NCBI RefSeq assembly: GCF_014207135.1
Contig: NZ_JACHCC010000015.1
Location: forward strand, 124,001 to 188,000
Source of the DNA: Pedobacter cryoconitis
Lineage (GTDB): Bacteria; Bacteroidota; Bacteroidia; Sphingobacteriales; Sphingobacteriaceae
Direction: 5' to 3'
DNA: 64,000 nt
Below the pieces are notes generated by a model. The model saw only the letters and a program-made list of their open reading frames with translations, did no database searches and was not told the DNA's origin. A program made the position numbers and the translations under genes. Of this stretch, positions 17,064 to 25,464 are shown in pieces (position 1 is the stretch's first letter; each line of letters opens with the position of its first letter).

Positions 17064-17083
17064 TGATGGGGTTATTGAGCTCC

Positions 17084-17728
17084 TTAGAACGTATCTAGTA
17101 TATCAGCTTTTTTAGCTTCGTATTCGGCCTGGGTAATTAATTGTTTATCGTATAAAGTTTTAAGCTTTCTCAGTTTAAGGGTCGTCTCATCCTCAGGTTC
17201 TTCTACCGGTACAGGAGGTACATAAGCAACCACAGGTTCCTCAGCAGGAATAACTTCGGTCGCAGGTGTTTCCGTTACTGGTGCAGTAACTGGCTGATTA
17301 GCTCTTTTTTCATCCAGATCAAGCTGTCTTTGTTGTTCCTTATAGGCTTCTAATTGTTCATAAGCAGCCTGATATAGTTTGCGGGCCTGTACTTTAGGAA
17401 TATATTCAGTAATGATATTTTCACCATGCTGCGGAACACAGATGAATTTAGAACCGAAGATTTCTTCTTTGAAGGAAACCTCTTTAATGCTTTTCCAGGA
17501 GATATCCTTGAAGTTCATCGTGATCCCGAAGTTTGCCGGCTCACAGTAAAAAATACGTCTGTTACTAACTACGATACAGTCAGGAAGAAGATTTACAGCA
17601 GGTCTTTTTTGTACCGCAAGGTAGATCAGCTCCTCGTTCGTTGTCAGCATGTCATTCAGTTTACCTAAAACTTTTTCAACAGCTTTAGGGTCCTGCTCAT
17701 CACTCAAAAATCTATCTATTAAAATCAT
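17084..17728 (-). CDS. PH-domain protein with C-terminal SHOCT domain
   Basis: This 214-residue cytoplasmic protein has a bacterial PH-like domain (about residues 20-120, with PDCIVVSNRRIFYCEP and a following WKSIKEVSF strand). A coiled, Gln/Glu-rich helix and a Pro/Val/Glu-rich linker follow (about 120-178). A short C-terminal SHOCT module completes it, with LRKLKTLYDKQLITQAEYE near the end. Such proteins are common but have no assigned reaction; they may assemble on proteins or membranes. It sits between rsmI and lnt in the same orientation, so it is likely cotranscribed, but no functional link is evident. Confidence 0.78.
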   Translation of the reverse strand: MILIDRFLSDEQDPKAVEKVLGKLNDMLTTNEELIYLAVQKRPAVNLLPDCIVVSNRRIFYCEPANFGITMNFKDISWKSIKEVSFKEEIFGSKFICVPQHGENIITEYIPKVQARKLYQAAYEQLEAYKEQQRQLDLDEKRANQPVTAPVTETPATEVIPAEEPVVAYVPPVPVEEPEDETTLKLRKLKTLYDKQLITQAEYEAKKADILDTF

Positions 17729-17757
17729 ATTGTTTTATTTTTAAAGCCCTTACGTAT

Positions 17758-18468
17758 TTAGTCCTTTTCGTAAGAGCGTTTTTCCTTTTTAGTTTCTTCT
17801 TTTCCGGCAACACAAATTACAAATTCACCTTTTAAAATATTGTTTTCAAAATGTGATTTTATCTCCATCAGTGTACCTCTCACAGTTTCCTCATAAAGTT
17901 TGGTCAGTTCCCTGCTAACAGAAGCTTGTCTTTCCTCGCCAAAAAACTGGGCGAATTCTTCCAGTGTCTTCAGCAAACGATGTGGGCTTTCATAAAGAAT
18001 GATCGTTCTTTCTTCTTCAGCCAGCTTTTTTAAGCGTGTTTGTCTTCCTTTTTTGACAGGAAGGAAACCTTCAAAAACAAAAGAATCCGTAGGCAGACCA
18101 GAGTTAACCAGCGCTGGTACGAACGCTGTGGCGCCAGGTAAACATTCTACGGGCAAATCATTTTTTAACACTTCCCTGACCAGGAAAAACCCCGGATCAG
18201 AGATCGCAGGTGTTCCGGCATCAGAAATCAGTGCTACATTTTTCCCTTCCTTCAAAAACCGGATGATCTCTGAGGTCGCTTTATGTTCGTTATGCTGATG
18301 ATGTGAATAAGCTTTTTTATCAATACCAAAATGCTTTAATAAAGGCGCACTGGTACGGGTATCTTCGGCCAGGATGACATCTGCTTCTTTTAAAACGCGG
18401 ATAGCCCTGAAAGTCATGTCTTCCAGATTGCCGATAGGTGTAGGAACCAGAAATAGTTTACCGCCCAT
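17758..18468 (-). CDS. rsmI: 16S rRNA (cytidine1402-2'-O)-methyltransferase
   Basis: RsmI methylates the ribose of C1402 in the decoding centre of 16S rRNA using SAM. The N-terminus has the hallmark LFLVPTPIGNLEDMTFRA and ILAEDTRTSAPLLKHF. The tetrapyrrole-methylase fold continues with ALISDAGTPAISDPGF and LPVECLPGATAFVPAL, and the middle of the protein contains SFVFEGFLP. The ATG at 18468 is preferred to a TTG at 18480 because the N-terminal strand begins right after it and a GAGAA sequence precedes it. It is the first gene of an operon with the PH/SHOCT gene and lnt, and is divergent from serS. Confidence 0.95.
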   Translation of the reverse strand: MGGKLFLVPTPIGNLEDMTFRAIRVLKEADVILAEDTRTSAPLLKHFGIDKKAYSHHQHNEHKATSEIIRFLKEGKNVALISDAGTPAISDPGFFLVREVLKNDLPVECLPGATAFVPALVNSGLPTDSFVFEGFLPVKKGRQTRLKKLAEEERTIILYESPHRLLKTLEEFAQFFGEERQASVSRELTKLYEETVRGTLMEIKSHFENNILKGEFVICVAGKEETKKEKRSYEKD

Positions 18469-18488
18469 AGTATTCTCCAAACTCTTGT

Positions 18489-18496
18489 TATATTTG
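18489..18496 (+). promoter_or_regulatory. Probable -7 box (TATATTTG) for serS
   Basis: The octamer fits TAnnTTTG and lies 16 bases before the serS ATG in the short region shared with rsmI. No clear -33 TTG is seen. Confidence 0.5.
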
Positions 18497-18512
18497 TTAA
18501 AAAAATTAAATA

Positions 18513-19784
18513 ATGCTGCAAGTTAACTATATCCGCGAAAATAGAGAGAAAGTTTTAGAACGCCTGGGCGTCCGTAATTTCAAACAACCAGAACTGGTTG
18601 ATGAAATTATCAAATTAGATGAAGAACGCAGACAAACTCAAACTTCGCTGGATAACCTGTCCGCTATCGCTAACGCTAATGCTAAACAAGTAGGCGAATT
18701 GATGCGTAATGGTAAAAAAGACGAAGCTGAGGTTATCAAAGCAGAAACAGCATCGAATAAAGAACATATCAAAACAATGTCAGATGAGCTGGCTGTCATA
18801 GAGCTGCACCTGCACAATGCATTAGTACAATTACCTAATTTACCATCAGAACAGGTACCTGCCGGAACTACACCCGAAGAGAATGAAGTTGTTCTTACCC
18901 ATGGTGCACCAGCAGAATTGCATGGAAAAGCTTTACCACACTGGGAACTGACGGCTAAATATGATATTATAGATTTTGAACTGGGCACTAAAATTACCGG
19001 CGCAGGTTTCCCTGTATATAAAGGTAAGGGTGCCCGTTTACAGCGTGCCCTGATTAATTTCTTCCTTGATCGTGCTACTGAGCAGGGATACAGAGAAATG
19101 CAGGTACCTTTAATGGTTAATGAGGCTTCTGGTTTCGGAACAGGTCAGTTGCCCGATAAAGAAGGACAGATGTATCATTCTACAGTGGATAATCTATACC
19201 TGATCCCAACTGCTGAAGTTCCGGTAACGAACCTTTACCGTGATGTGATTTTAAAAGAGGAAGAATTACCGATTAAAAATACGGCTTATACACCTTGTTT
19301 CCGTCGCGAGGCTGGATCTTATGGTGCACATGTACGTGGATTAAACAGATTACACCAGTTTGATAAAGTAGAACTTGTACAGGTTGTACATCCTGAAAAA
19401 TCATACGAAGTTTTAGAAGAGATGAGTGTTTATGTACAGTCTTTACTCAAAGATCTGGGCTTACATTTCCGTGTCTTACGTTTATGCGGAGGTGATATGG
19501 GCTTTACTTCAGCGATGACTTATGACATGGAAGTATGGAGTGCTGCGCAGCAGCGCTGGTTAGAAGTATCTTCTGTATCAAATTTTGAGTCTTATCAGAC
19601 TAACCGTTTGAAATTAAGATTTAAGGGTAATACTGGTAAAACACAACTGGCGCATACTTTAAATGGTAGCGCTTTAGCTCTACCACGTATCGTGGCAGCT
19701 ATATTGGAAAACTATCAGACTGAAGACGGAATTATGATTCCGGAAGTTTTAGTGAAATATACCGGATTTGACCGTATCAGTTAA
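18513..19784 (+). CDS. serS: Seryl-tRNA synthetase
   Basis: SerRS charges tRNA-Ser (and tRNA-Sec where present) with serine. The N-terminal coiled-coil arm (about residues 25-105) binds the tRNA long variable arm. The class II catalytic core has motif 2 (YTPCFRREAGSYGAHVRGLNRLHQF, given here as TPCFRREAGSYG then RGLNRLHQF) and motif 3 (NGSALALPRIVAAILENYQ). The TAEVP loop (LIPTAEVPVTN) that recognises serine is present. The length of 423 residues is standard. It is monocistronic, with its own -7 box and a terminator downstream. Confidence 0.97.
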   Translation: MLQVNYIRENREKVLERLGVRNFKQPELVDEIIKLDEERRQTQTSLDNLSAIANANAKQVGELMRNGKKDEAEVIKAETASNKEHIKTMSDELAVIELHLHNALVQLPNLPSEQVPAGTTPEENEVVLTHGAPAELHGKALPHWELTAKYDIIDFELGTKITGAGFPVYKGKGARLQRALINFFLDRATEQGYREMQVPLMVNEASGFGTGQLPDKEGQMYHSTVDNLYLIPTAEVPVTNLYRDVILKEEELPIKNTAYTPCFRREAGSYGAHVRGLNRLHQFDKVELVQVVHPEKSYEVLEEMSVYVQSLLKDLGLHFRVLRLCGGDMGFTSAMTYDMEVWSAAQQRWLEVSSVSNFESYQTNRLKLRFKGNTGKTQLAHTLNGSALALPRIVAAILENYQTEDGIMIPEVLVKYTGFDRIS

Positions 19785-19804
19785 TCCTTTTCTAAGGCTA
19801 AATA

Positions 19805-19846
19805 AAAAAGCGGGTGTTCCTATTGAAGGGAATGCCCGCTTTTTAT
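19805..19846 (+). terminator. Rho-independent terminator after serS
   Basis: The stem GCGGGTGTTCC / GGAATGCCCGC (two wobble pairs) is flanked by A and T runs and begins 20 bases after the serS stop. It could also serve the convergent gene ending at 19865. Confidence 0.85.
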
Positions 19847-19864
19847 TTGAAGTGATCCTGCAAA

Positions 19865-20173
19865 TTAGAGAATCAGAATCAGTAATAAGATAATGATAAT
19901 AATTGCACCAACAGAAAGATAAACACCACCGCTGATTCCACGGGCACGTTGTTTCATTTCCCTTAATTCCTTGCGCAGCTCTTTCTTTTCTGCTCTGGAC
20001 ATATTTGATTTGTCCATTGCTTTGATTTCTTCAACGCGGTTAACGATTTTCTGAAGTTCAGCTTTTTGTTCTACAGTCATTTCAACTTTGTCTTTAGTTG
20101 TAGCGGCTGAAACAGTATTCATACTGGTTCCTAAAAGGAAGATTAATGCGAAAGAATAGATTAATTTTTTCAT
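19865..20173 (-). CDS. Small secreted helical protein with C-terminal membrane segment, unknown function
   Basis: This 102-residue protein has an N-terminal Sec signal peptide (MKKLIYSFALIFLLGTS, cleavage near VSAA). A strongly charged helical middle rich in Lys, Glu and Arg follows (about 28-78, likely coiled coil). A very hydrophobic C-terminal segment of Ile/Leu residues completes it (about 82-102). It is probably anchored in the inner membrane with the helical part in the periplasm. Small proteins of this layout are common in Bacteroidota and have no established function. Its start is the first Met, about 50 bases after the terminator hairpin of the next gene. Confidence 0.65.
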   Translation of the reverse strand: MKKLIYSFALIFLLGTSMNTVSAATTKDKVEMTVEQKAELQKIVNRVEEIKAMDKSNMSRAEKKELRKELREMKQRARGISGGVYLSVGAIIIIILLLILIL

Positions 20174-20221
20174 GGTTTTATAATTTAATTTATAGGGTGT
20201 CTGACAGATCTATGACATAAC

Positions 20222-20253
20222 AAAAAACCTACCAAAAGAATTGATAGGTTTTT
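20222..20253 (-). terminator. Terminator hairpin after the SIMPL gene
   Basis: Perfect 9-bp arms (AAAAACCTA 20223-20231 and TAGGTTTTT 20245-20253) plus an inner 3-bp stem form a hairpin about 100 bases downstream of the minus strand SIMPL gene. It ends in a T run on that strand. Confidence 0.7.
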
Positions 20254-20349
20254 AAAGTAGTTAATTGGCTGATATATAGTTGTTTTGTTGGCTCTTTGTT
20301 ACTGGTAAACAGTACATGAAACCTTCAAACGTGTATACTATGATGGTCG

Positions 20350-21057
20350 TTATCTGATTTCAAAAACAGTATTCATCACATAACTTAGTTTTATCTTTTT
20401 GAAATCAATTTCAGGAGCCGGGGCTGCATCCTCTGCCATAGCAGATTTCATCATCATCATTCCCGAAGCACGGTAACCTGGCTGAGGGAAGTTTTCATTT
20501 CCTTGTTCCTGGATGTCAATTACACTACCTAACTGATTTCCCAGCGCTTCTACTAAATAAGTTGCTTTTGCCTTTGCAGCCAGTAATGCCTTAATTTTAA
20601 GGTCTTTCTTTAAAGACTCAATTTTAGAATAGTCATAGCTGTCTACGTTAGTATAAGCTACACCTTTAGGGTCAACCGAACCAATAATTTCGTTCCATTT
20701 ATTTAGGTCAGTAACTTTAAGACGATATTGTTTGCTTACTAAGAAGTCTGGATTTTTCTTTTTCTCAGGTGCAGTGTTATAGCTTGACAGACTATTAATC
20801 ATCAGATTTTCTTTAGCAATACCTGCATTCTTTATGGCATTATATAACTGGTTTTCCAGATCTGTAATCTCTACTTTTTTCTTGCTGTTACCATCTTTCA
20901 GATATTCTTTCAATGAGATGCTGATATAGATAATATCCGGAGTAACTTCAGTTTCAGCTGTTCCGCTAACGGTAATTTTTTTTCTTAAATCTACTTGTTG
21001 AGCCATAGCACTAACACTAATTAATGTAACAAAGGCAAGGACTAATAATTTTTTCAT
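20350..21057 (-). CDS. SIMPL (DUF541) domain periplasmic protein
   Basis: This 235-residue protein has a clear signal peptide (VSAMAQ) and a SIMPL/DUF541 domain covering most of the mature chain. The domain starts with the typical ITVSGTAETEVTPDIIYISISL. It continues through ENQLYNAIKNAGI, QYRLKVTDLNKWNEII and AAKAKATYLVEALG, and ends with VMNTVFEIR. Members form oligomeric periplasmic or outer-membrane-associated assemblies of poorly known role, sometimes linked to oxidative stress. The terminator hairpin near 20240 ends its transcript. Upstream lies the long gene-free stretch before the RHS module, so it probably has its own promoter, which I could not identify. Confidence 0.85.
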   Translation of the reverse strand: MKKLLVLAFVTLISVSAMAQQVDLRKKITVSGTAETEVTPDIIYISISLKEYLKDGNSKKKVEITDLENQLYNAIKNAGIAKENLMINSLSSYNTAPEKKKNPDFLVSKQYRLKVTDLNKWNEIIGSVDPKGVAYTNVDSYDYSKIESLKKDLKIKALLAAKAKATYLVEALGNQLGSVIDIQEQGNENFPQPGYRASGMMMMKSAMAEDAAPAPEIDFKKIKLSYVMNTVFEIR

Positions 21058-21647
21058 AATAAATTTCTATTTGTGTGTATTTACAGACTAGATGTAAAAA
21101 TCATGCCGTTTCCATAATTGAAATTGAAGAATTTTAATTTTATGCAAATTAAAGATATTTTCTTTTTAATATTCTATTTATTTAAAACCGCAGATGCTAT
21201 GATGATAAAATGGTTTTGCTGTCCTTCCACTCGGCCCCATATGTCTTGAAAAAACCATGTCAATACTGAGACTGAATTGTATTAAAGAGAAACGTATTTC
21301 TATGTAAAATATATTTTCGAACTTTTTAATGTGTAATTAACTAATTATATGGCACTTGTTTATCTATTTAAGAAGTTTATGTTGGTTTTTAGGTTTAATA
21401 ATTTTCTTTGTTTTTTGTGAACGCAATTATTATCCTGATATTACGGCCGTTTGAAGCATCTATGTTGTCAAACAAATACCTGATTTATTACACAAAGGTT
21501 ATAACACGCTCAATAATGACCAAATCTATGCTGCTGCACCATACTTCTCCTTGGTGTTTTCTATCATTAAGATATTTAATTGAGCAGTAATAACAAGCAA
21601 CCAAGCACCTTAACAATAATTTATTATCTAATATACTGCAACTTCAA
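21058..21647. other. 590-bp AT-rich gene-free region upstream of the RHS module
   Basis: No supportable gene is seen here. The stretch is AT-rich and ends at the ATG of the first RHS-type protein. A 60-residue frame at 21408-21590 lacks protein-like features and is not called. The region presumably holds promoters for the SIMPL gene (minus) and the RHS operon (plus), and possibly a long leader. I found no exact TAnnTTTG box that I would trust, and no tRNA or integrase fragment. Confidence 0.5.
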
Positions 21648-24600
21648 ATGAGGAACACAAGACTGCTATCGTTCAATTCCATTTATTTCTTTCCCGAGAT
21701 TTATTACCTTATTCACAAGCTCAAAAGACTAGGAGCGAAAACCTTCCCTATTTTGGGACTCCTGTTATTAACTAGTATGCTGAGTAATGCTCAATCTACA
21801 GCCCCTAAAGTATTATTACCCTCGCCTAATGCTGCGGCTCTTGGTGTTTACGGTCAGGTTCCTGTTTCTCTTTTTAACGGGTTACCACAAATTTCTATTC
21901 CAATTGAAAATATTAAAGCAGGCGGGGCGGATGTGGATATTAGTTTAAGCTATTATGCAGGTGGGATACGGCCGGATGATCATCCTGGTTGGGTAGGTTC
22001 TGGCTGGAATGTGAACGTGGGGGGCTCAATTACCAGAAAAGTGAATGGAGGTGTTGATGAAATAATTACTCCAGGATTTGATGATGAAAATATTTATAGT
22101 TATTACTATGATTATGGCTATTTAAATAATCCAGATTGGTATTCTGAAGCCTCATTAAAAGGAATATATTCAAGTCCGTTGGGGCGTGCAATACCGGATC
22201 CAGATGAATTTATATTTAATTTTGGTAATTATTCCGGATCCTTTTATTATAATCATAAAGGGAAATGGCAGGTGAAATCTGATCAGCCAATAGGCCTTGA
22301 AGTAGAGTTAATGAATAATTTTGAACTTCAAAAACAGCAGGAAGGGATGTCGTCGATCTACTTAAGACGGATTTTCTATAAGTTCACACTGATCACTCCT
22401 GATGGTGCTAAATACATTTTTGGTGGAAACCCACAGTCGATTGAATTTACCAGAGGTTCAGGTTCGACTAATAGTTACAATAGTGATGTAGTCCCTAATT
22501 CATGGTTCTTAACTAAGATTATTACCAATACAAAAAGAGAGGTGAATTTCTTGTATGAACGCGGGCCTATCATTGCACCACTTTCAACTTATGCATCGAT
22601 ATACTCCGTTTATGCAGCAGGAAGCCCTATTGGTAACAGGGGTTTTAAGTTAGGAAAAGCAGTGTCAATTATCAATCCTGTTTATTTAAAGGAAATCCAG
22701 ACTTTAGATCAAAAAGTAGTGTTTTCAAGGTCTAAAAGCAACGAGTTGTCCTATAATTATGATGATGTAAATGATGACCTTGAGAACATGGCTACAACTT
22801 ATTCTGATATTAGCAGAAATGGTACAGGAAAGTCAATTCAGCAGAACATCAGCTGGCAAAAACTAGATTCGATTTCTTTCTATACGAATACATCAGTGTT
22901 TTTGAAGAAGTTTGCTTTTTCTTATAAAGAGCTGGCCACTTCCCGTTTGATGCTGGATAGTGTCAGAGAAATGGGGTCCGATAGAAGTAGTAAGCCGGCC
23001 TATCAATTTTTTTATAATAATGGAGCTCTGCCAGATTATAATTCCAGAAAAACTGATCATTGGGGTTTTTACAATGGGCGAGATTATTTTGGAGGATTTC
23101 CGAGGTATGGTACTGTAGATGAGCTATGGGCGAACGTCTACAAAAAAGAAAATATACCGGCTTATACTTTGAGCAAGGATCAGGACACGACTTTGATGGC
23201 CTATGGTACAATTTCTTCCATCAAATATCCTACAGGTGGTACGACCAATTTTAAATTTGAACCTCATGAGTTTGGTCTGGTAGCTAAACGTTATCCTTTT
23301 GAGGTCGAAAGTACGGCAAATACCAAGTTGGGAGGATTAAGAATAAGTAAGATATGGGATGAAGACGAATTTGGAAAGATAAGTAATCTTAAAGAGTACA
23401 GATATGTATTAAACTATAATGCTGATGGAAAGAATTCGAGCGGAATTTTAGCCGGCAGACCGCAGTATCTTGAAGAAGGTAAAGGTCAGTATTCAAAAGG
23501 AGGATTTATTGACTATTGGTATTGGAACGATTATTCTGTAGAACCATTGAGTCAAACAAATGGAAGTTATATAACCTATACTGAAGTCGCTGAAAAATTA
23601 GCCGATGGCAGTTACACTATTTTCAATTATTCGAATCATGATCAGATTAAATATCGTGATGCAGCCCCAATGTCAATTATTCATCCTTCCCTAAACCAGT
23701 GGCTTCTTGATCCAAACACGAGCTTCTCTTTATTGCGTGGAAAATTACTTGAAAAACGGATGTATAGTTCAGGTAATATTATACAGCGTGATACCAGGTA
23801 TGAATATAATGAAACAATAGGGCGGTCTGATGAGGAGGCCATTCGTGTTGATCATTATAAGCAGCGGTATTTTAATTTGGGAAATGGTCTGTTTGAGAAC
23901 AGATCAACAGCATATTACATCTACACTTTCCCGGTTTTAATGAAGAAAGAGTCGGATTTCCTGTATGATGCTATGGGGTTAAATCCGGTTAATGTCGAGA
24001 AAAACAAAGAATACGATGCTTCCACTTATAATGTAATTCAGGAAAGTCAATTAAGTAGCAGTGGAAATGGTGTAGTGGCGGTTAACCATATTACGTCTTA
24101 TCGTTACCCTAATAATATGTTGAATACTGATCCTACTGGTATATATAATAAGATGTATACTGATCATGTGTTATCTCCGGTAATAGAGAAAAGTGTTTAT
24201 TCCGATAAATCATTAGTGAGCGGTGAAAGAATAACTTATTACAGTCCTTTTGCCGGAATCTATCTGCCTAAACTTCAGGAACATCAGGGTGCTGATGGTC
24301 GTTATGAATCTATTTTAGCTTACAATAACTACGATAAAAACGGTAATATATTAAGCCTCACGCAGATTGGAGGAAATACGATTAATTACATCTGGAGTAA
24401 CCTGGGACTTCTTCCAGCTGCTGAAATCACCAATGTGGACTATTCAACTATTGAAAATACAGTAGGTAAAGCTAAAGTTGAAGCATTAAGAGAATTGGCT
24501 GCCCCAGATAAAGTGGCTGTGGATAACTTTCTGGCACCCCTCAAAACTGCGCATCCTGAGGCTTTTATTAAGAGTTTCTCCTATAAACCTTCGGTTGGTA

Positions 24601-25463
24601 TGAGTTCTGAAACTGATATCAAAGACAAAACGACATTTTATGATTACGATGAATTTGGAAGGTTGAGATATGTGAAAGATCAAAATAACTATATAATTAA
24701 AGCTATCAATTATAATTATTCTAATCAAAAACCTGTTTTGACTTTTAAAAATGCAACAAGATCCGGAATATTTACAAAGAATGATTGTGCTTCAGGAACT
24801 GGTACGCAGGTAACTTACGAAGTTCCCAAGGGCACCTACACCTCTTTTCAGAGTGTTGATGCCGCAAATGCGATGGCGGATCGTGAAATCGCAGCTAAAG
24901 GGCAAGCATATGCCAATCATAATGGTAGCTGTACACCAGAAGCCGTAATTTATAAAAACGTAGAGAGATCAGGAATGCTCACGAAGAATGACTGTGCCAC
25001 AGGAACGGGGACTCAGGTTTTGTACACAATTCCTGCTGGCAAATACAGTTCTACTCAAAGTGTCGAAGCGGCAAATACATTAGCGGATGCTGAATTTGGG
25101 ACTGAAGGACAAAAATATGCAAATACAAATGGGAGCTGTACGCCGTCAAGCGTATCAACATATTTCAACATCACGAATAAATCCAACAATATCGTCTATT
25201 TTCTGCTAAATGCGAATGGAAATATTATCGCTGGTCCTCAGTCTGTAGGGCCAAACTCAACTTTGACCATAAGTGGTAATGTCCCTGCCAGTGCCAATTC
25301 TACTCTTGTTTTTAAGATTACATCGGGTTATATACCAAACTCGGCTGTCTTAAATGCTTTCTGGGGTAGACTTTATGGAGGAATTAGTGTGAAAGATTCG
25401 GCAGTTACTTTTACTGGGGCTAAGTTATCTGTTTCACAGAGTGTTGATGTAACGTTTAATTAA
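21648..25463 (+). CDS. Large secreted RHS/SpvB-like protein with two DUF5977-like repeats
   Basis: This 1271-residue exported protein is the first of a tandem RHS-type pair. A long N-terminal leader ends in a signal sequence (LLLLTSMLSNAQ, about 35-49). The next part resembles the SpvB/TcB-type start of Bacteroidota RHS proteins (VDISLSYYAGGIRPDDHPGWVGSGW in pieces: SLSYYAGGI, HPGWVGSGWNVNVGG). YD-type repeats appear near 935-1025 (YNNYDKNGNILSL, FYDYDEFGRLRYV). Two copies of a Cys-containing module of the DUF5977 type lie at about 1032-1096 and 1100-1166, each with TKNDCA.GTGTQV and YAN.NGSCTP. A beta-rich tail of about 100 residues ends the protein. The next RHS gene starts 1 base after the stop. 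The function is inferred: a shell or carrier for the partner. Confidence 0.75.
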   Translation: MRNTRLLSFNSIYFFPEIYYLIHKLKRLGAKTFPILGLLLLTSMLSNAQSTAPKVLLPSPNAAALGVYGQVPVSLFNGLPQISIPIENIKAGGADVDISLSYYAGGIRPDDHPGWVGSGWNVNVGGSITRKVNGGVDEIITPGFDDENIYSYYYDYGYLNNPDWYSEASLKGIYSSPLGRAIPDPDEFIFNFGNYSGSFYYNHKGKWQVKSDQPIGLEVELMNNFELQKQQEGMSSIYLRRIFYKFTLITPDGAKYIFGGNPQSIEFTRGSGSTNSYNSDVVPNSWFLTKIITNTKREVNFLYERGPIIAPLSTYASIYSVYAAGSPIGNRGFKLGKAVSIINPVYLKEIQTLDQKVVFSRSKSNELSYNYDDVNDDLENMATTYSDISRNGTGKSIQQNISWQKLDSISFYTNTSVFLKKFAFSYKELATSRLMLDSVREMGSDRSSKPAYQFFYNNGALPDYNSRKTDHWGFYNGRDYFGGFPRYGTVDELWANVYKKENIPAYTLSKDQDTTLMAYGTISSIKYPTGGTTNFKFEPHEFGLVAKRYPFEVESTANTKLGGLRISKIWDEDEFGKISNLKEYRYVLNYNADGKNSSGILAGRPQYLEEGKGQYSKGGFIDYWYWNDYSVEPLSQTNGSYITYTEVAEKLADGSYTIFNYSNHDQIKYRDAAPMSIIHPSLNQWLLDPNTSFSLLRGKLLEKRMYSSGNIIQRDTRYEYNETIGRSDEEAIRVDHYKQRYFNLGNGLFENRSTAYYIYTFPVLMKKESDFLYDAMGLNPVNVEKNKEYDASTYNVIQESQLSSSGNGVVAVNHITSYRYPNNMLNTDPTGIYNKMYTDHVLSPVIEKSVYSDKSLVSGERITYYSPFAGIYLPKLQEHQGADGRYESILAYNNYDKNGNILSLTQIGGNTINYIWSNLGLLPAAEITNVDYSTIENTVGKAKVEALRELAAPDKVAVDNFLAPLKTAHPEAFIKSFSYKPSVGMSSETDIKDKTTFYDYDEFGRLRYVKDQNNYIIKAINYNYSNQKPVLTFKNATRSGIFTKNDCASGTGTQVTYEVPKGTYTSFQSVDAANAMADREIAAKGQAYANHNGSCTPEAVIYKNVERSGMLTKNDCATGTGTQVLYTIPAGKYSSTQSVEAANTLADAEFGTEGQKYANTNGSCTPSSVSTYFNITNKSNNIVYFLLNANGNIIAGPQSVGPNSTLTISGNVPASANSTLVFKITSGYIPNSAVLNAFWGRLYGGISVKDSAVTFTGAKLSVSQSVDVTFN

Positions 25464-25464
25464 T

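Noticed and set aside
21408..21590. 60-residue frame in the gene-free region
   Set aside because: No start context, no domain or membrane pattern that stands out, and AT-rich sequence gives such frames by chance.
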